DNA of 64,000 bases, from contig OU612071.1 of NCBI GenBank assembly GCA_914767715.1, forward strand, positions 4,090,001 through 4,154,000. Reading direction: 5' to 3'. Both the position numbers and the translations under genes were made by a program. The stretch's first letter is position 1, and each line of letters opens with the position of its first letter. This DNA is from Membranipora membranacea (taxonomy: Eukaryota > Bryozoa > Gymnolaemata > Cheilostomatida > Membraniporidae). Below the pieces are notes generated by a model that searched no databases, had not been told where the DNA came from, and saw nothing but the letters and a program-made list of their open reading frames with translations. This document shows, in pieces, positions 55,201 through 64,000 of this stretch.

Positions 55201-57879
55201 ATAAATAATTTCTTGTGAAACCCCATTCATATTTGGTGATGACAAAAATAATTTCATGCAAGTTATAATTAAAAAGCCTACCCCACTAGTTGCCCGGGTC
55301 TGTACTGGTTATCAAGTAAAACAAAATACGAAGAATATCTTGTTGTTTAAACCCGTTCTCCGATGTTTCAAAAGGTTTGATGAAGCTGAATTGCCTGGTT
55401 TTCTGAAAGGTTGTATACTATTTCTTATTTTGTTTGTTTTTTTAATACCTCAGATAAATAATCTAAGGCATACAAGCTTCTTTACTATGAATCAATTCAT
55501 AATTGCAGATGATGCAAGAAAGTCCTTGTGTACCCAAACTGCAACAACCACACCAAAAACAACACCAACAACGACAACACCAATAACAACCCCAACCACA
55601 ATACCAACAACAACACCATCGACAACACCATTAACAACACCAATGACTACACAAATAACAGCGTCCCCAACAACAACACCGACAACAACCATGACAACTT
55701 CCCCAACACTACCGACGGCAACTCCTACAACTCCTACATCAGCAGCAACATCAACAACGAGGACACCAACAACAACCTCAATGCAATCCACTGCAACAAC
55801 AGCTGCTACCACCACTTCATCAATACCAACGTCAACACCAACTTCTATAACAACATCGGACATCGAACTAACCTCAACAATACAAACTACCACAGACCCA
55901 ACCGCAACTAAAACAACGCCAACATCTAGAATAACACAATCGACCACACCAACTATAACGACACATTCTCAATCAACACCATCATCAACAACAATAACAG
56001 AACCAAAAACAACAGCTGCACTCATGGTCTCAACAGTCCATCCAACAACCACACATTCATCAGTATCAGAATCCACATCCACAGCGAGTAAGGACAACAT
56101 TATACAAAGCACAATCAGAGGAACACTTCCCAAATCAACAACTGATGGAAGTGAGTTACATCATATTTTACAGTTCTGTTCCTTCCTGTATATCACTAGG
56201 CTCATAGATTAATCAATTTATTTCCCATTTTATTTACAAACATACCACCAGATCGACGATTCAAAATGGCATATACATCATCTTAGACATTGCATACATT
56301 TCTGATTCCCCAAAATATTAATTGTGATACACTCATTTTCAGATAAAGATGGCGGCCCGGCAAGACAATCCTCAGATGTTCCCTCATCTACAGTGATCAT
56401 TGCAGCGTCTGTTTCTGCCACTCTCTATGTACTAGCATCAGTCTTCACTGTCGGCATCTGCATGATCGTGGTCAGAAACAGGAAGAGAGCTCTTCAGGTT
56501 TGATTTTCTCATTCATTGGTCTCTCATCAAATCTTTAGATTCGAAGGCAGTTTTTCCTCAATCAAATATCATAGGGTCATGATGAATACTAAAAGTTCAT
56601 CCGTGAATAAGCATTGAGGGAGAGTTACTAAGTAGGGTGTAGATGTGGTGCTTGACAGTATACACATTATTAGTTTACCGGGATTTTTAAAGCAAAGCTA
56701 TAAACTAAAAAACAACGCTCACCAAAATATGGATGAAGGAAAATATTTGACCCCCTAAAATCACATGGCGATCTATATGTGGTTAAACGTATTCATTATT
56801 TCTATTGAAATGGTCAGAAAACCCAGTAATGCTACAGTCGTCCACATGTAAAACTTGTATAGAAGAGCTTGCTTGAGTAAAAAGTTGTTGATGGTCTTAA
56901 TGGGCAACATAAAAGCTGCTTGATTTTTTTGCCAGATTCAACTACTGACACAGCTTCATTTAGGCCTACTGATAAAACCCCATACAAAATTGCCAATAAT
57001 GTGAATTTTACAATTGTTTCATCGCGGACAAAAATACCATATGTCATCATGCGATTAAAGTGTACCCAAGTAGCGAGTTATAGCCTAAGGCTAAGCGAAT
57101 TATTGCACATTAATCTGATAGCTTTAATTGGTGTAACTGATCTTGAAGGGGGTCTTTACAAATAAAGCAGAATCTTGGTAATGATCAATTAGAAGCTATC
57201 AGGTAATACTAAATGGGCTCATTATACAGTATTATAGTGCAATCTTTTATTTCACAACAGTCAAACCGGATTTTTTATCATTTTGTCTTACAGCAGTTAG
57301 ATACGTTGTCATCATGACGATTAATTTTAACAGCTACACATCACTGAAAATAGACACCTATTCTATTTGTCTGGTGTTCACTTTTGTTAGATTGAATAAA
57401 AAGTAGAGGTAGTATCTCCCTGCTGCGAGGAAGCATCGGTAAAATTTATCCCACAATTTTCTCAAAACATAGCTGCATGGGCCCAAGAAAATGATTTACA
57501 GGCGAAATAGTCAAATTATTCAACTTAATGGGAGCAGACAACAATTGGACTGTGTGATATGTTGGACTGTGTGATATGTTGGACTGTGTGATATGTTGGA
57601 CTGTGTGATATGTTGGACTGTGTGATATGTTGACTTTTGTTATTAATTATTTAACCTTTATAATAATTACAGATAGAAGCTCGGAAGGCCTCTCTGGAGA
57701 GTACCCTCTCCGGCCGGTCAGCGAGATCAGGAGCTAACCCTACAGCCGTACCCCGAGGTTCTATCACTACTCTACCTAGAGCTTCTCCAGACCTTCCTCC
57801 ACCTCCTCCTCCTGTCAGAGTATCACCAGATCAGTCTGTGAGTACTTCAGTCACTAGTACTGGTACTACTACTGCATAG
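51983..57879 (+). CDS. Gene 4: lectin-like, mucin-stalked single-pass membrane protein
   Basis: Proposed exons: 51983-52211 (start uncertain), 52654-52790, 53557-53668, 54177-54308, 54925-55113, 55509-56150, 56343-56497, 57673-57879 (TAG). All junctions agree in phase. Exons 2-5 encode an ectodomain (YCPEERGYFE..., KCWKYHYPPGE, WTSLTPENLC, then WTIRTPFDL and VMCSIKEC) whose Cys/Trp layout is reminiscent of C-type lectin-like domains; this is a weak match. Exon 6 is a Thr/Pro-rich mucin-like stalk of about 200 residues. Exon 7 holds the membrane segment (STVIIAASVSATLYVLASVF) followed by RNRKR. Exon 8 is a 68-residue cytoplasmic tail with PDLPPPPPPVR, a possible SH3/EVH1-type ligand. Likely a cell-surface adhesion or recognition receptor. 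The true 5' end and signal peptide are not resolved: the frame around 52617-52690 looks signal-peptide-like but lacks an ATG. Confidence 0.72.
52654..52790 (+). CDS. Gene 4 exon 2, start of ectodomain
   Basis: The acceptor is TTCTTTAG and the donor is AGA|GTGAGT. It encodes SVHGYCPEERGYFEAPALFG and NKCWKYHYPPGE. The C(P)...C(W/Y)K spacing recalls the beginning of C-type lectin domains. An alternative acceptor (TTTCAG at 52610) would add a hydrophobic N-terminal stretch. Confidence 0.7.
52858..53145. repeat. (GATGATGATTAT)n array in Gene 4 intron
   Basis: A 12-base unit repeats over about 290 bases with interspersed GTTGAT variants at a larger period. It is open in several frames, giving artefactual His/Asn- and Asp/Tyr-rich frames. 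Confidence 0.95.
53557..53668 (+). CDS. Gene 4 exon 3
   Basis: The acceptor is GCCGCAG and the donor is G|GTGGGT. It reads GLSLCKEDDSDGIIVAPLKV, then a run to SYIQRG. LC..DDSDGIIVAP fits the second Cys and the first strand region of a lectin-like fold. Confidence 0.7.
54177..54308 (+). CDS. Gene 4 exon 4
   Basis: The acceptor is TATTTCAG and the donor is G|GTAAAT. It encodes ALILLGIRLKVGNWTSLTPE and NLCTNLSPLFYTTCIQGYE, with a potential N-glycosylation site at NWT. Confidence 0.72.
54405..54600. repeat. Dispersed repeat G, copy in Gene 4 intron
   Basis: It has GTGAGCCAATCCCAAGTGAC at one side and TCAGCTAATCAGAGCCAACA at the other, sharing the body of repeat G found at 49795 and 58075. Confidence 0.5.
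54925..55113 (+). CDS. Gene 4 exon 5, end of ectodomain
   Basis: The acceptor is CCAACAG and the donor is G|GTGAGG. It encodes WQVTQWPNFNSFDYHDVVIR, then LKWTIRTPFDLQ and PFHVMCSIKECTK. The paired Trp and closing Cys look like the end of a disulfide-closed domain. Confidence 0.75.
55509..56150 (+). CDS. Gene 4 exon 6, Thr-rich mucin-like stalk
   Basis: The acceptor is TAATTGCAG and the donor is A|GTGAGT. A 642-base exon of mostly ACA/ACC/CCA codons giving TTTPKTTPTTTTPITTPTTI-type sequence, changing to a Ser/Thr mix. It is expected to be heavily O-glycosylated. Long frames on the other strand and in other registers are artefacts of composition. Confidence 0.85.
56343..56497 (+). CDS. Gene 4 exon 7, transmembrane segment
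   Basis: The acceptor is ATTTTCAG and the donor is CAG|GTTTGA. After a short Ser-rich juxtamembrane part comes a ~25-residue hydrophobic helix ending in GICMIVVRNRKRALQ, whose basic stop-transfer sets a type I orientation. Confidence 0.85.
57540..57632. repeat. 17-base tandem repeat, about 5 units
   Basis: The unit TTGGACTGTGTGATATG repeats five times with almost no change in the last intron of Gene 4, about 40 bases before the final acceptor. The near identity implies a recent expansion. Confidence 0.95.
57673..57879 (+). CDS. Gene 4 exon 8, cytoplasmic tail and stop
   Basis: The acceptor is ATTACAG; TAG is at 57877-57879. It encodes a 68-residue tail rich in Ser, Arg and Pro (ESTLSGRSARSG, PDLPPPPPPVRVSPD, STSVTSTGTTTA). 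No tyrosine motif is present; the proline run is the only recognisable ligand motif. Confidence 0.82.
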   Translation: MEARKASLESTLSGRSARSGANPTAVPRGSITTLPRASPDLPPPPPPVRVSPDQSVSTSVTSTGTTTA

Positions 57880-58074
57880 GGAGGTGACTACTTTACTGCT
57901 ACCAAATACAAAATGTAATAAGCAGTGAGATAGTTTATAATTCTCTTGGTACTCTGAAGCCACTAGCCCTATCTAAGATGAACATTTGTCCAAATAACTT
58001 CTTCCTGTATTATATACAAGGTGTATATCATGTGTAATCATCACCAATTACCCCCTTAGATCTAGCCGAAGTGC

Positions 58075-58470
58075 TTGGCTATGATACGATTGGCTGGTGG
58101 GTGGCAAAGAGAGACAATGGCAGGCCACACAGAGCACCCGTTGAGATATTATGGAAGTGAAACTGCATAACTTTCAGGAAAGAACCATCTTAACTAGCCT
58201 AATTGGACATGCTTTGTTCGGTTGGGGGAAGGGCAACGCTTGTCAACTCTTGCAAGCGAGCTTTTGTGAAGAGAGTTGTCCCCTCTTGAAATTGTAGAAA
58301 ATTCTAGTAATCCTGGGATAAACTGGATCCAGGTTCCTTCCCCCCTCAAGACAGGCTACATCTGACCTTGCATAGGCTCTCCCCAACCCACTAGCCAATC
58401 AGAGCCATGCATATTTGCTGCTTGCACCATGTTTATTGGAATAAGTGAGGTAATACTGGAGACAGATGGT
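58075..58470. repeat. Dispersed repeat G interrupted by a second element
   Basis: The outer parts (GATTGGCTGGTGGGTGGC and CCCACTAGCCAATCAGAGCC) are repeat G ends. Between about 58197 and 58370 lies a member of the ACAAGCTTTGTTC...AAGACAGGCT family, so the insertion is nested. Confidence 0.55.
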
Positions 58471-59999
58471 TTGTTAGTACTAGCTTTGTTTAACGCCTGA
58501 TGGCCTATGATATCAAACTAATGCTGATGAGGTTTTTGCAGGATAGCTTTATGTAGAAGACAAATCTGCTATGAAGTTAATAATAATTGTTCTTTGCTAT
58601 ATACCAGTACAGAATACAATGTAAAAACTTCTGCTCTACTTTTCTTGTAATTTTGAAACAAATGCACGGATCATTTAAAACTATATTGCAGATTTTGAAA
58701 GTGTAAAGCTTCCTTTGTTGTATCTTTAGCATTAAGCATGATTGAAGGCTGACACAAGGGTACAAACAACCAACTTTATGTGACTTTTCCTAAAGCTCCA
58801 AAATTGGAGCTGCCCGCTGTTTATTTCCTTGTAATATATATGAATAAATATTCAAGATAATTCTCTCAACTCTGATTGATGCTGGTTGAACTCCTGTGCA
58901 GCTGCTGTGGCAATTACATGGACCGAGATGCTGGCTATGATCACATCGTAACATGTCCAATTATAATACTACTATAAAACGCATATGCCCACTCTCACTG
59001 TATTATTCAGTGTAGTTGGGTTATGTAACCCAAAAGTGGTGCCTAGTTAGTGTTAACATAATTGTCAATACCTGACAATGCATAATTTGTTGGTTCGGAT
59101 GATTGATGTTTGACACATAATGATTGATAGGGTGATTAGCAAGACACTATCTTGATCGACCATGCATTTGTTATCATTTTTATGTACAGTGTCAGGTCAT
59201 TGTTTACATTTTTGATTGGGCCAACTTACTTGGGATTCCTAAGATTTTACACAAACATAACACACAGGACACACAACTCTTATGGACAAATTATTTTATT
59301 GTTTATTCCAATGCATACAGGCCATAATATGTGTATACCTATAGTTGACCAGAATTTTGTTAGAGGAGAGTTTATGCTGTGAGATTACAAGCTCTTGGAG
59401 CTAACAGCCAGCAGAGTGCGTCGTTTGAACCGAATTGAAAAACACTCTAAATGCTTCGACCTATTGAATAATATTCTAACTATTGAAAAATAATTTGAGT
59501 TTTGAAGATATGTTCGACATTTTTTAAATAATTAAAACCACTCATTGAATTGTTGTAATTGGGAAAATGTTTTAACCAATTAAATTACTCTGTGATCTAC
59601 CAAAAGTTACATCTTTGATCCATAATATGTCTCGCCCGGCGACATGAGAAAGGGGGAAAGCAAAAGGGGGCAGTTTTTTAACGGACCCCCAGGAGCACAT
59701 CAGCCAGTCAGTTGAAATTGATCACGTATTTTTTGGACTGGAAAAAATCTATTCTTTTTCGACACTGCTGTGCACAGGACTATTCACAAAAAAGAAGTCC
59801 GATTATGATGTCAACAAGGCATCACAAATATGAGTCAATGATTGAATGAGTTTACACCTAATGTATCAAACTTCATGTCAAAAACAAAGTATTCGAAAAT
59901 ATGAGTAAATAAACGATACACGTTGTATGTAGTTGTCCTCTTACTTAACAAGAAGGGGTAACTCCATACGATATGAAAATGAGCAATAACGAGTAGAAG

Positions 60000-60310
60000 A
60001 GGGGTGCCTGTTCCTGCTTGGGTATTCGGCCTCTTATGGACGAGCTGTCGAAAAGCTGAGTTGTCCCCTCTTTAGATTGGGTAGAAAACATAATTCAGTT
60101 CGGCGCGATTTGGATGAGCTCTCTCCCCAATTTACTGAGAGGCCAACTCTGATATATCCTGAAATCTCAGGAATTCTTATCTCAGTATTTAATGGAGATT
60201 TCTACCTGATTCCAAGAGGGGACAACTCAGCTTATTAGAAGCTTGCTTGCAAGAGGTGACAAGCTTTGGCCGCCCCTTCCCAAAAAAAGCTTGTCAAGAC
60301 AGGCTAAGTT
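60000..60310. repeat. Member of the AAGCTTGTCAAGACAGGCT family
   Basis: It has inverted blocks such as GCTGAGTTGTCCCCTCT against AGAGGGGACAACTCAGC and ends AAAGCTTGTCAAGACAGGCT. Related to sequences near 26403, 28353 and 58200. Confidence 0.5.
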
Positions 60311-61060
60311 TGTGAATGACACACTTCTCACAATTATCAAACAGTATTCGGATGATAGCAGTGACATGTTTACTTACGGCTCATATCAGATGTTTTAATC
60401 ATTAGTCATTAATATTCAGAATTTGATAACACATGTTATGTATCATTGTCCGATTCGCCGACTTAAAATTAATATCATTGATAAGATATCCTTATGTCAA
60501 CAGTATTCAGTACCAAGCATTGAGTGGTTTATACGGCTCTCTTATCGGAGGATTGACGTAAACGAAAGTTACCAGATCATATAAAATTGAACAAAGCTGC
60601 ATTACTTTACTCGCTTGCTGTGCGGTGACTTGATAACACTGGGGCTAACATTTTCATGTACTTCTAGAGCGAAATTCAGTAGGCTTCATAACTATGTACC
60701 TGAGACTAGCAGTTTCATTTGTAAGTATACTAAAAAAAATGCTACGGTTTGTGCTCCTGCTCCTTCTTTGGAAATAGTACCACAATCAGGACAATCAGGG
60801 CAAATATATGTTGAAAATCACTTTCTAACCATCGATACGGTGATGATACCAAGAGAATAATCGTATTAGTATCGTAAACTTGTATAAAGTTAGGCGACGT
60901 TGATATGGGTACTCTTGAACCTACGCAGCATAGGAAAAAGGATCTGAAATGGGTGTACCTTGAAACTGCCCAAAATAGGAGAAAAATGATTTTGGATTCA
61001 GAATCTGTGCCGCTGAATTAACATAGTTTAAATGTGGTTTACAAAATAAGCCAATTTCAG

Positions 61061-61167
61061 ATGCTTTGTCCTATGCCGGGACCAGTGTGGGCTGAAGAGA
61101 ACCTATATTGCATGAGGACAACTACAAACAGAGGCTTAAATTGGAGCTCAGAAAATTGTCTATTGAA
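61061..61167 (+). CDS. Gene 5 exon upstream of the propeller (tentative)
   Basis: The acceptor is AATTTCAG and the donor is AA|GTAAAT. Only one frame is open: [20 protein letters not shown] then [13 protein letters not shown]....YC....LNWSSE.C resembles the beginning of a C-type lectin domain. Its phase 2 exit matches the propeller exon. Confidence 0.45.
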
Positions 61168-64000
61168 GTAAATATCAACGCTATCGTGATTACAGGTTGT
61201 ATGGTGTGTGAATCTGAAGTATGGCTGGTGTATGGATCAGGATACTCAGTTGTTAGTTGATCGGTGAGTAAATGTGTGTTCATCTTAGCTTAAAAGGCAA
61301 CAAGGGTTTCAAAGAACTTCTCATTGATTAATAGCATATTGCACCTTTTGCATAGGTAAAAAGACAAAATCTAATTCGATGATTATTCAGCCAGAATCAT
61401 TGTGAAACATTTCATCCACTAGGTACTCAAACTCAGCTAAAATAGAATTCCACAGAGCAGTTTCCTGCTCCTGTTATTATTTAGCCTGTGCTCTATCATT
61501 ATTACAGTGATGTCTTGGAATCTCCCCTAAGCTGAAGTGTTACCCAACTTAGAGTCAGCAACTACATTGAGTTTTGCACTGTGTCATGCGCAAAGCTGAT
61601 GGTGTCTAGCACATTCTTTACTGCCCGTTTATAAATCGCTGCAAAACTTTGGTTGCCATTTAATAAAAATATATCCATCAGCGGTGGCGACAATAAGTAG
61701 GAGCCACTGTTTTGGCTCGAAAATCATACTGTTTTTTCGACATCATGTTAATCCTTGGGTTATGTGATACTAAACATACTACTGGTTTAAACTGCCTGAA
61801 TTTAATATAATTTTATATAAAATTTGTTTAGTCAATTATTTGTTTAGGTAGTCTGGTAGAGTAGCTTCTGATTTCAAGTTGAAGGCATTTTCATATTGGT
61901 ATTATATGGTACAACTTGACATGAAATGACTCATTTCAAGATGGATTGCTTATGCAGTACAAACATATACTAGTTTGATGAGTTGTCAAGTTTACTATAA
62001 ACCCACTATGTTTACAATTGTCATATTAACAGATTGGAGAGATCTACGGCTACAGACTTTACCACCACTCCCCACCATGTTTTTCACATGGAAATGGATC
62101 TGCTCACACCAGGCTCGGTCATCTATACCTACAGATTCTCACTAAAAACTAGTGATGGTACAAACTCCAACATCATCGCCGGAAATGTTACTGAGAATGG
62201 TTACAGAGAGGGGAGTGGGACCGAGGCTCTTTTCGGGCAAATCACTGGATTCACACAGATCACACATAAGCGTGTCGTTGTAGCTGACCAAAATAATCGA
62301 TGTTTAAGAGTGATTGACCGTCAAACAGGGAGCACTTCAGTGCTAAGCGGACAGTGTCTGTCTCCTGGATATTTAGATGGTTTTCCTGGACAGTTCTATA
62401 CTCCCTGGTTTGTAATAAGAGACAAACAAGATGAGAGTAGGCTTCTCGTAACTGATTACAATAACCAAGCTGTAAGGTCTGTAGATATAAATACAGGGGC
62501 TGTTGGTACTTTTGTCAAGTCTGCTGCTCTCCAGCATCTCAGACTCCTGACACAAGATGAGAATGGAGATTTGTATGTGATAGTGGATTATAGTGCTCTG
62601 TACCGTATCACATACAAAGAGAAGAACATCAAACTTGTATCAGGCTCAACGAGATACAGAGGCATTAGAGACAGCTCTCTGCTAGACTCTCTTTTCTACT
62701 ACCCAGCTGGCCTTGTATTTATTGGACATAATACCTTACTTGTGGCTGACGACGACAATAATAAGATCCGACTTGTAGACATGAACACAGACACGGTATC
62801 TACACTGGATCTCTGCTCAGGATGTATGAAAGGTCCCTATTGTCTCCTTACCACTTCTAACTCACTCTATGTTGGACAAGATCAGGAAATCAAGCAGTTC
62901 AGATGTGAGTATACATCAAAAATATGTTTGAATTGTTAAGTTGAATATATAAGTAGGTGTATGCTTGGGACTTCTAACACATTTTTGCTCAATAAAAGGA
63001 TAGATCTGAAATAAGACAACACCAAATGATATATTTGTGAGTCAGAGCCGCACCGTTGGGGATCCTTGATACCTCTTCATGTGACTGACCTTGGAAAAAT
63101 TAAAGGTGCAGTCTCTAGTAGATTAATTAATCAGATTATTCCTATGAATATATATATATTTGTGCGTGCATGTGTGCATGCTTGTGTGCACGCATATGTG
63201 AGCGTGGGTGTGTCTTTTAAGTGTTTCAAATTACATCAACGATATTAATATTTTAGATCCCAAACTTACAACCGCACCGACCACTACCGCACCGACCACT
63301 ACCGCACCGACCACTACCGCACCGACCACTACCACACCGACCACTACCGCACCGACCACTACCGCACCGACCACTACTGCACCGACCACTACCGCACCAA
63401 CCACTACCGCACCGACCACTACCGCACCGACCACTACCGCACCGACCACTACCACACCGACCACTACCGCACCGACCACTACTGCACCGACCACTACCGC
63501 ACCGACCACTACCGCACCAACCACTACTGCACCGACCACAACTTCAAAGAGAATTACCACCAGAGCACTTTGTCAGGACAGAAACAAGACATTCTATGTG
63601 ACATCTGACAAAGAGAGAGCATTGGTCAATATAACTAAAAATGTACAGACTGGTTTTGCTGTTGGCAGTCATGTGATTTATAAAGACAACTGTACTGTGA
63701 ATATTATAGTCCTAAACAAAGGTGAGTAAAAATACAAAAGGTTAGACTAACTTATTTTGATATCCATACTCTAGGCACAGACTTGATATGACCATCAATG
63801 TCATAGCTGCGACACATCCACCAGAGCTCAAACTCCAAACTTAATTAAAGCATTTATCTTGCCTGGTCATTCACATTAAAACTCACCACATACAACTTCA
63901 AGCCAACAATATAATATTGTCTAGCACTGTGAAAGCATGTACTATAGTAAAACAATAGTGTATTTAATTTTTTTACAGCTAGGGTTTATCAAACAGTAAC
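61061..64000 (+). CDS. Gene 5: NHL beta-propeller with PTTTA stalk (partial, runs off window)
   Basis: Proposed exons: 61061-61167, 62033-62904, 63257-63721, 63979 to the window end. The large second exon encodes about 290 residues of NHL-type propeller: blades [38 protein letters not shown] and [18 protein letters not shown] are clear. The third exon is a PTTTA repeat of 18 units, then a non-repetitive stretch with two Cys ([20 protein letters not shown]). Junction phases agree throughout. The propeller followed by a Thr/Pro stalk suggests an extracellular or membrane protein similar in plan to Genes 1 and 4. The first exon is tentative; an alternative small exon at 61196-61265 also fits the phase. 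The 5' end and the membrane anchor are not in view. Confidence 0.7.
61290..61663. mobile_element. MITE family C, copy 2 (TTAA-bounded)
   Basis: The ends read TTAAAAGGCAACAAGGGTTT and the near inverse AACTTTGGTTGCCATTTAA, with strong internal similarity to 46523-46907 (for example 'caacttctcattga' and 'tcagccagaat' blocks). It is more diverged than copy 1. It lies in a Gene 5 intron. Confidence 0.8.
62033..62904 (+). CDS. Gene 5 propeller exon
   Basis: The acceptor is ATTAACAG and the donor is T|GTGAGT. An 872-base single exon in one open frame with at least three NHL blades, each with the (V/L)xVADxxNxxxRxxD signature. NHL propellers bind proteins or RNA; in an extracellular context protein or glycan binding is likelier. 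Confidence 0.85.
63257..63721 (+). CDS. Gene 5 PTTTA-repeat exon
   Basis: The acceptor is ATTTTAG and the donor is G|GTGAGT. Eighteen 15-base PTTT(A/T) units form a probable O-glycosylated stalk, followed by about 60 non-repetitive residues with two Cys and sites NKT, NIT and NCT for N-glycosylation. Variant units recur at 120-base spacing (63331 and 63451; 63396 and 63516), showing block duplication. Confidence 0.82.
63979..64000 (+). CDS. Gene 5 next exon, cut by window end
   Basis: The acceptor TTTTTTACAG at 63978 is followed by an open frame in the right phase reading ARVYQTV; only 22 bases are present. Confidence 0.5.

Larger units (their letters stand above)
57880..61060. other. Region between Gene 4 and Gene 5
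   Basis: It contains repeat G (58075-58470) split by another element, further 'aagcttgtcaagacaggct' family sequences near 60000-60310, and an AATAAA at 58843-58848. A possible 54-base exon at about 60669-60721 (between CTTCTAG and GTAAGT) could belong to the Gene 5 5' end. No signal peptide was identified. Confidence 0.35.

Noticed and set aside
55492-55947. Minus-strand Val-rich frame over the Thr-rich exon
   Set aside because: It is the complement of the ACA/ACC-rich Gene 4 exon 6, which has matching splice sites and phase on the plus strand.
61196-61265. Alternative Gene 5 exon between GATTACAG and GTGAGT
   Set aside because: It fits the phase of the propeller exon, but the exon at 61061-61167 fits too and looks more like a domain; kept only as an alternative.
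63231-63560. Minus-strand Val/Gly-rich frame over the PTTTA repeat
   Set aside because: It is the complement of the Gene 5 stalk repeat.

Overview
The window is AT-rich animal DNA with spliced genes. Canonical GT-AG introns run from under 200 bases to 14.4 kb, coding density is low, and non-LTR retrotransposon debris, tRNA-derived SINE-like sequences, MITEs and minisatellites fill much of the space. The proteins are secreted or membrane mosaics (CTHRC1-like, PAN/Apple, EGF, beta-propeller/NHL, Thr-rich mucin stalks) plus one DUF4806 protein. This suggests an invertebrate metazoan, perhaps a sponge or cnidarian; that is inference from domain style and the sequence does not fix the phylum. No prokaryotic feature, CRISPR array or rRNA was seen, and no intact tRNA gene. 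Exons below were assembled by hand from splice signals, intron phase and open frame. Layout: Gene 1 (+, about 2108-21025) encodes beta-propeller-like blades, an EGF domain, a 15-base microexon, a stalk and a terminal hydrophobic segment. Gene 2 (-, 49762 to 23221) is the best-supported model: 14 exons whose phases all agree give 617 residues with a signal peptide, a PAN/Apple-like domain, a Cys-rich linker and three tandem CTHRC1-type C-terminal domains, but no collagen repeat. Gene 3 (-, 34331 to 28420) is a ten-exon DUF4806 protein lying entirely inside the 14.4 kb intron 8 of Gene 2 on the same strand; it has one apparent single-base frameshift and one splice-phase conflict. Gene 4 (+, about 51983-57879) is a lectin-like, mucin-stalked, single-pass membrane protein with a short Ser/Pro-rich tail. 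Gene 5 (+, 61061 to beyond the window end) is an NHL beta-propeller followed by a PTTTA-repeat stalk and is cut by the window edge. Genes 1 and 2 converge, Genes 2 and 4 diverge from a 2.2 kb spacer, and Genes 4 and 5 are tandem. Four of the five genes look like extracellular or cell-surface mosaics, so the locus may be a surface-recognition or matrix cluster. That is inference from domain content and proximity. Repeats: several unrelated MITE or foldback families are bounded by TTAA. A LINE copy at 4.3-6.1 kb keeps its N- and C-terminal coding parts but has lost its reverse transcriptase. A 1.6 kb minisatellite in Gene 2 intron 4 carries a 5' splice-site-like motif in most units, and a tRNA T-arm-like tandem array in Gene 2 intron 3 is split by a TTAA MITE.
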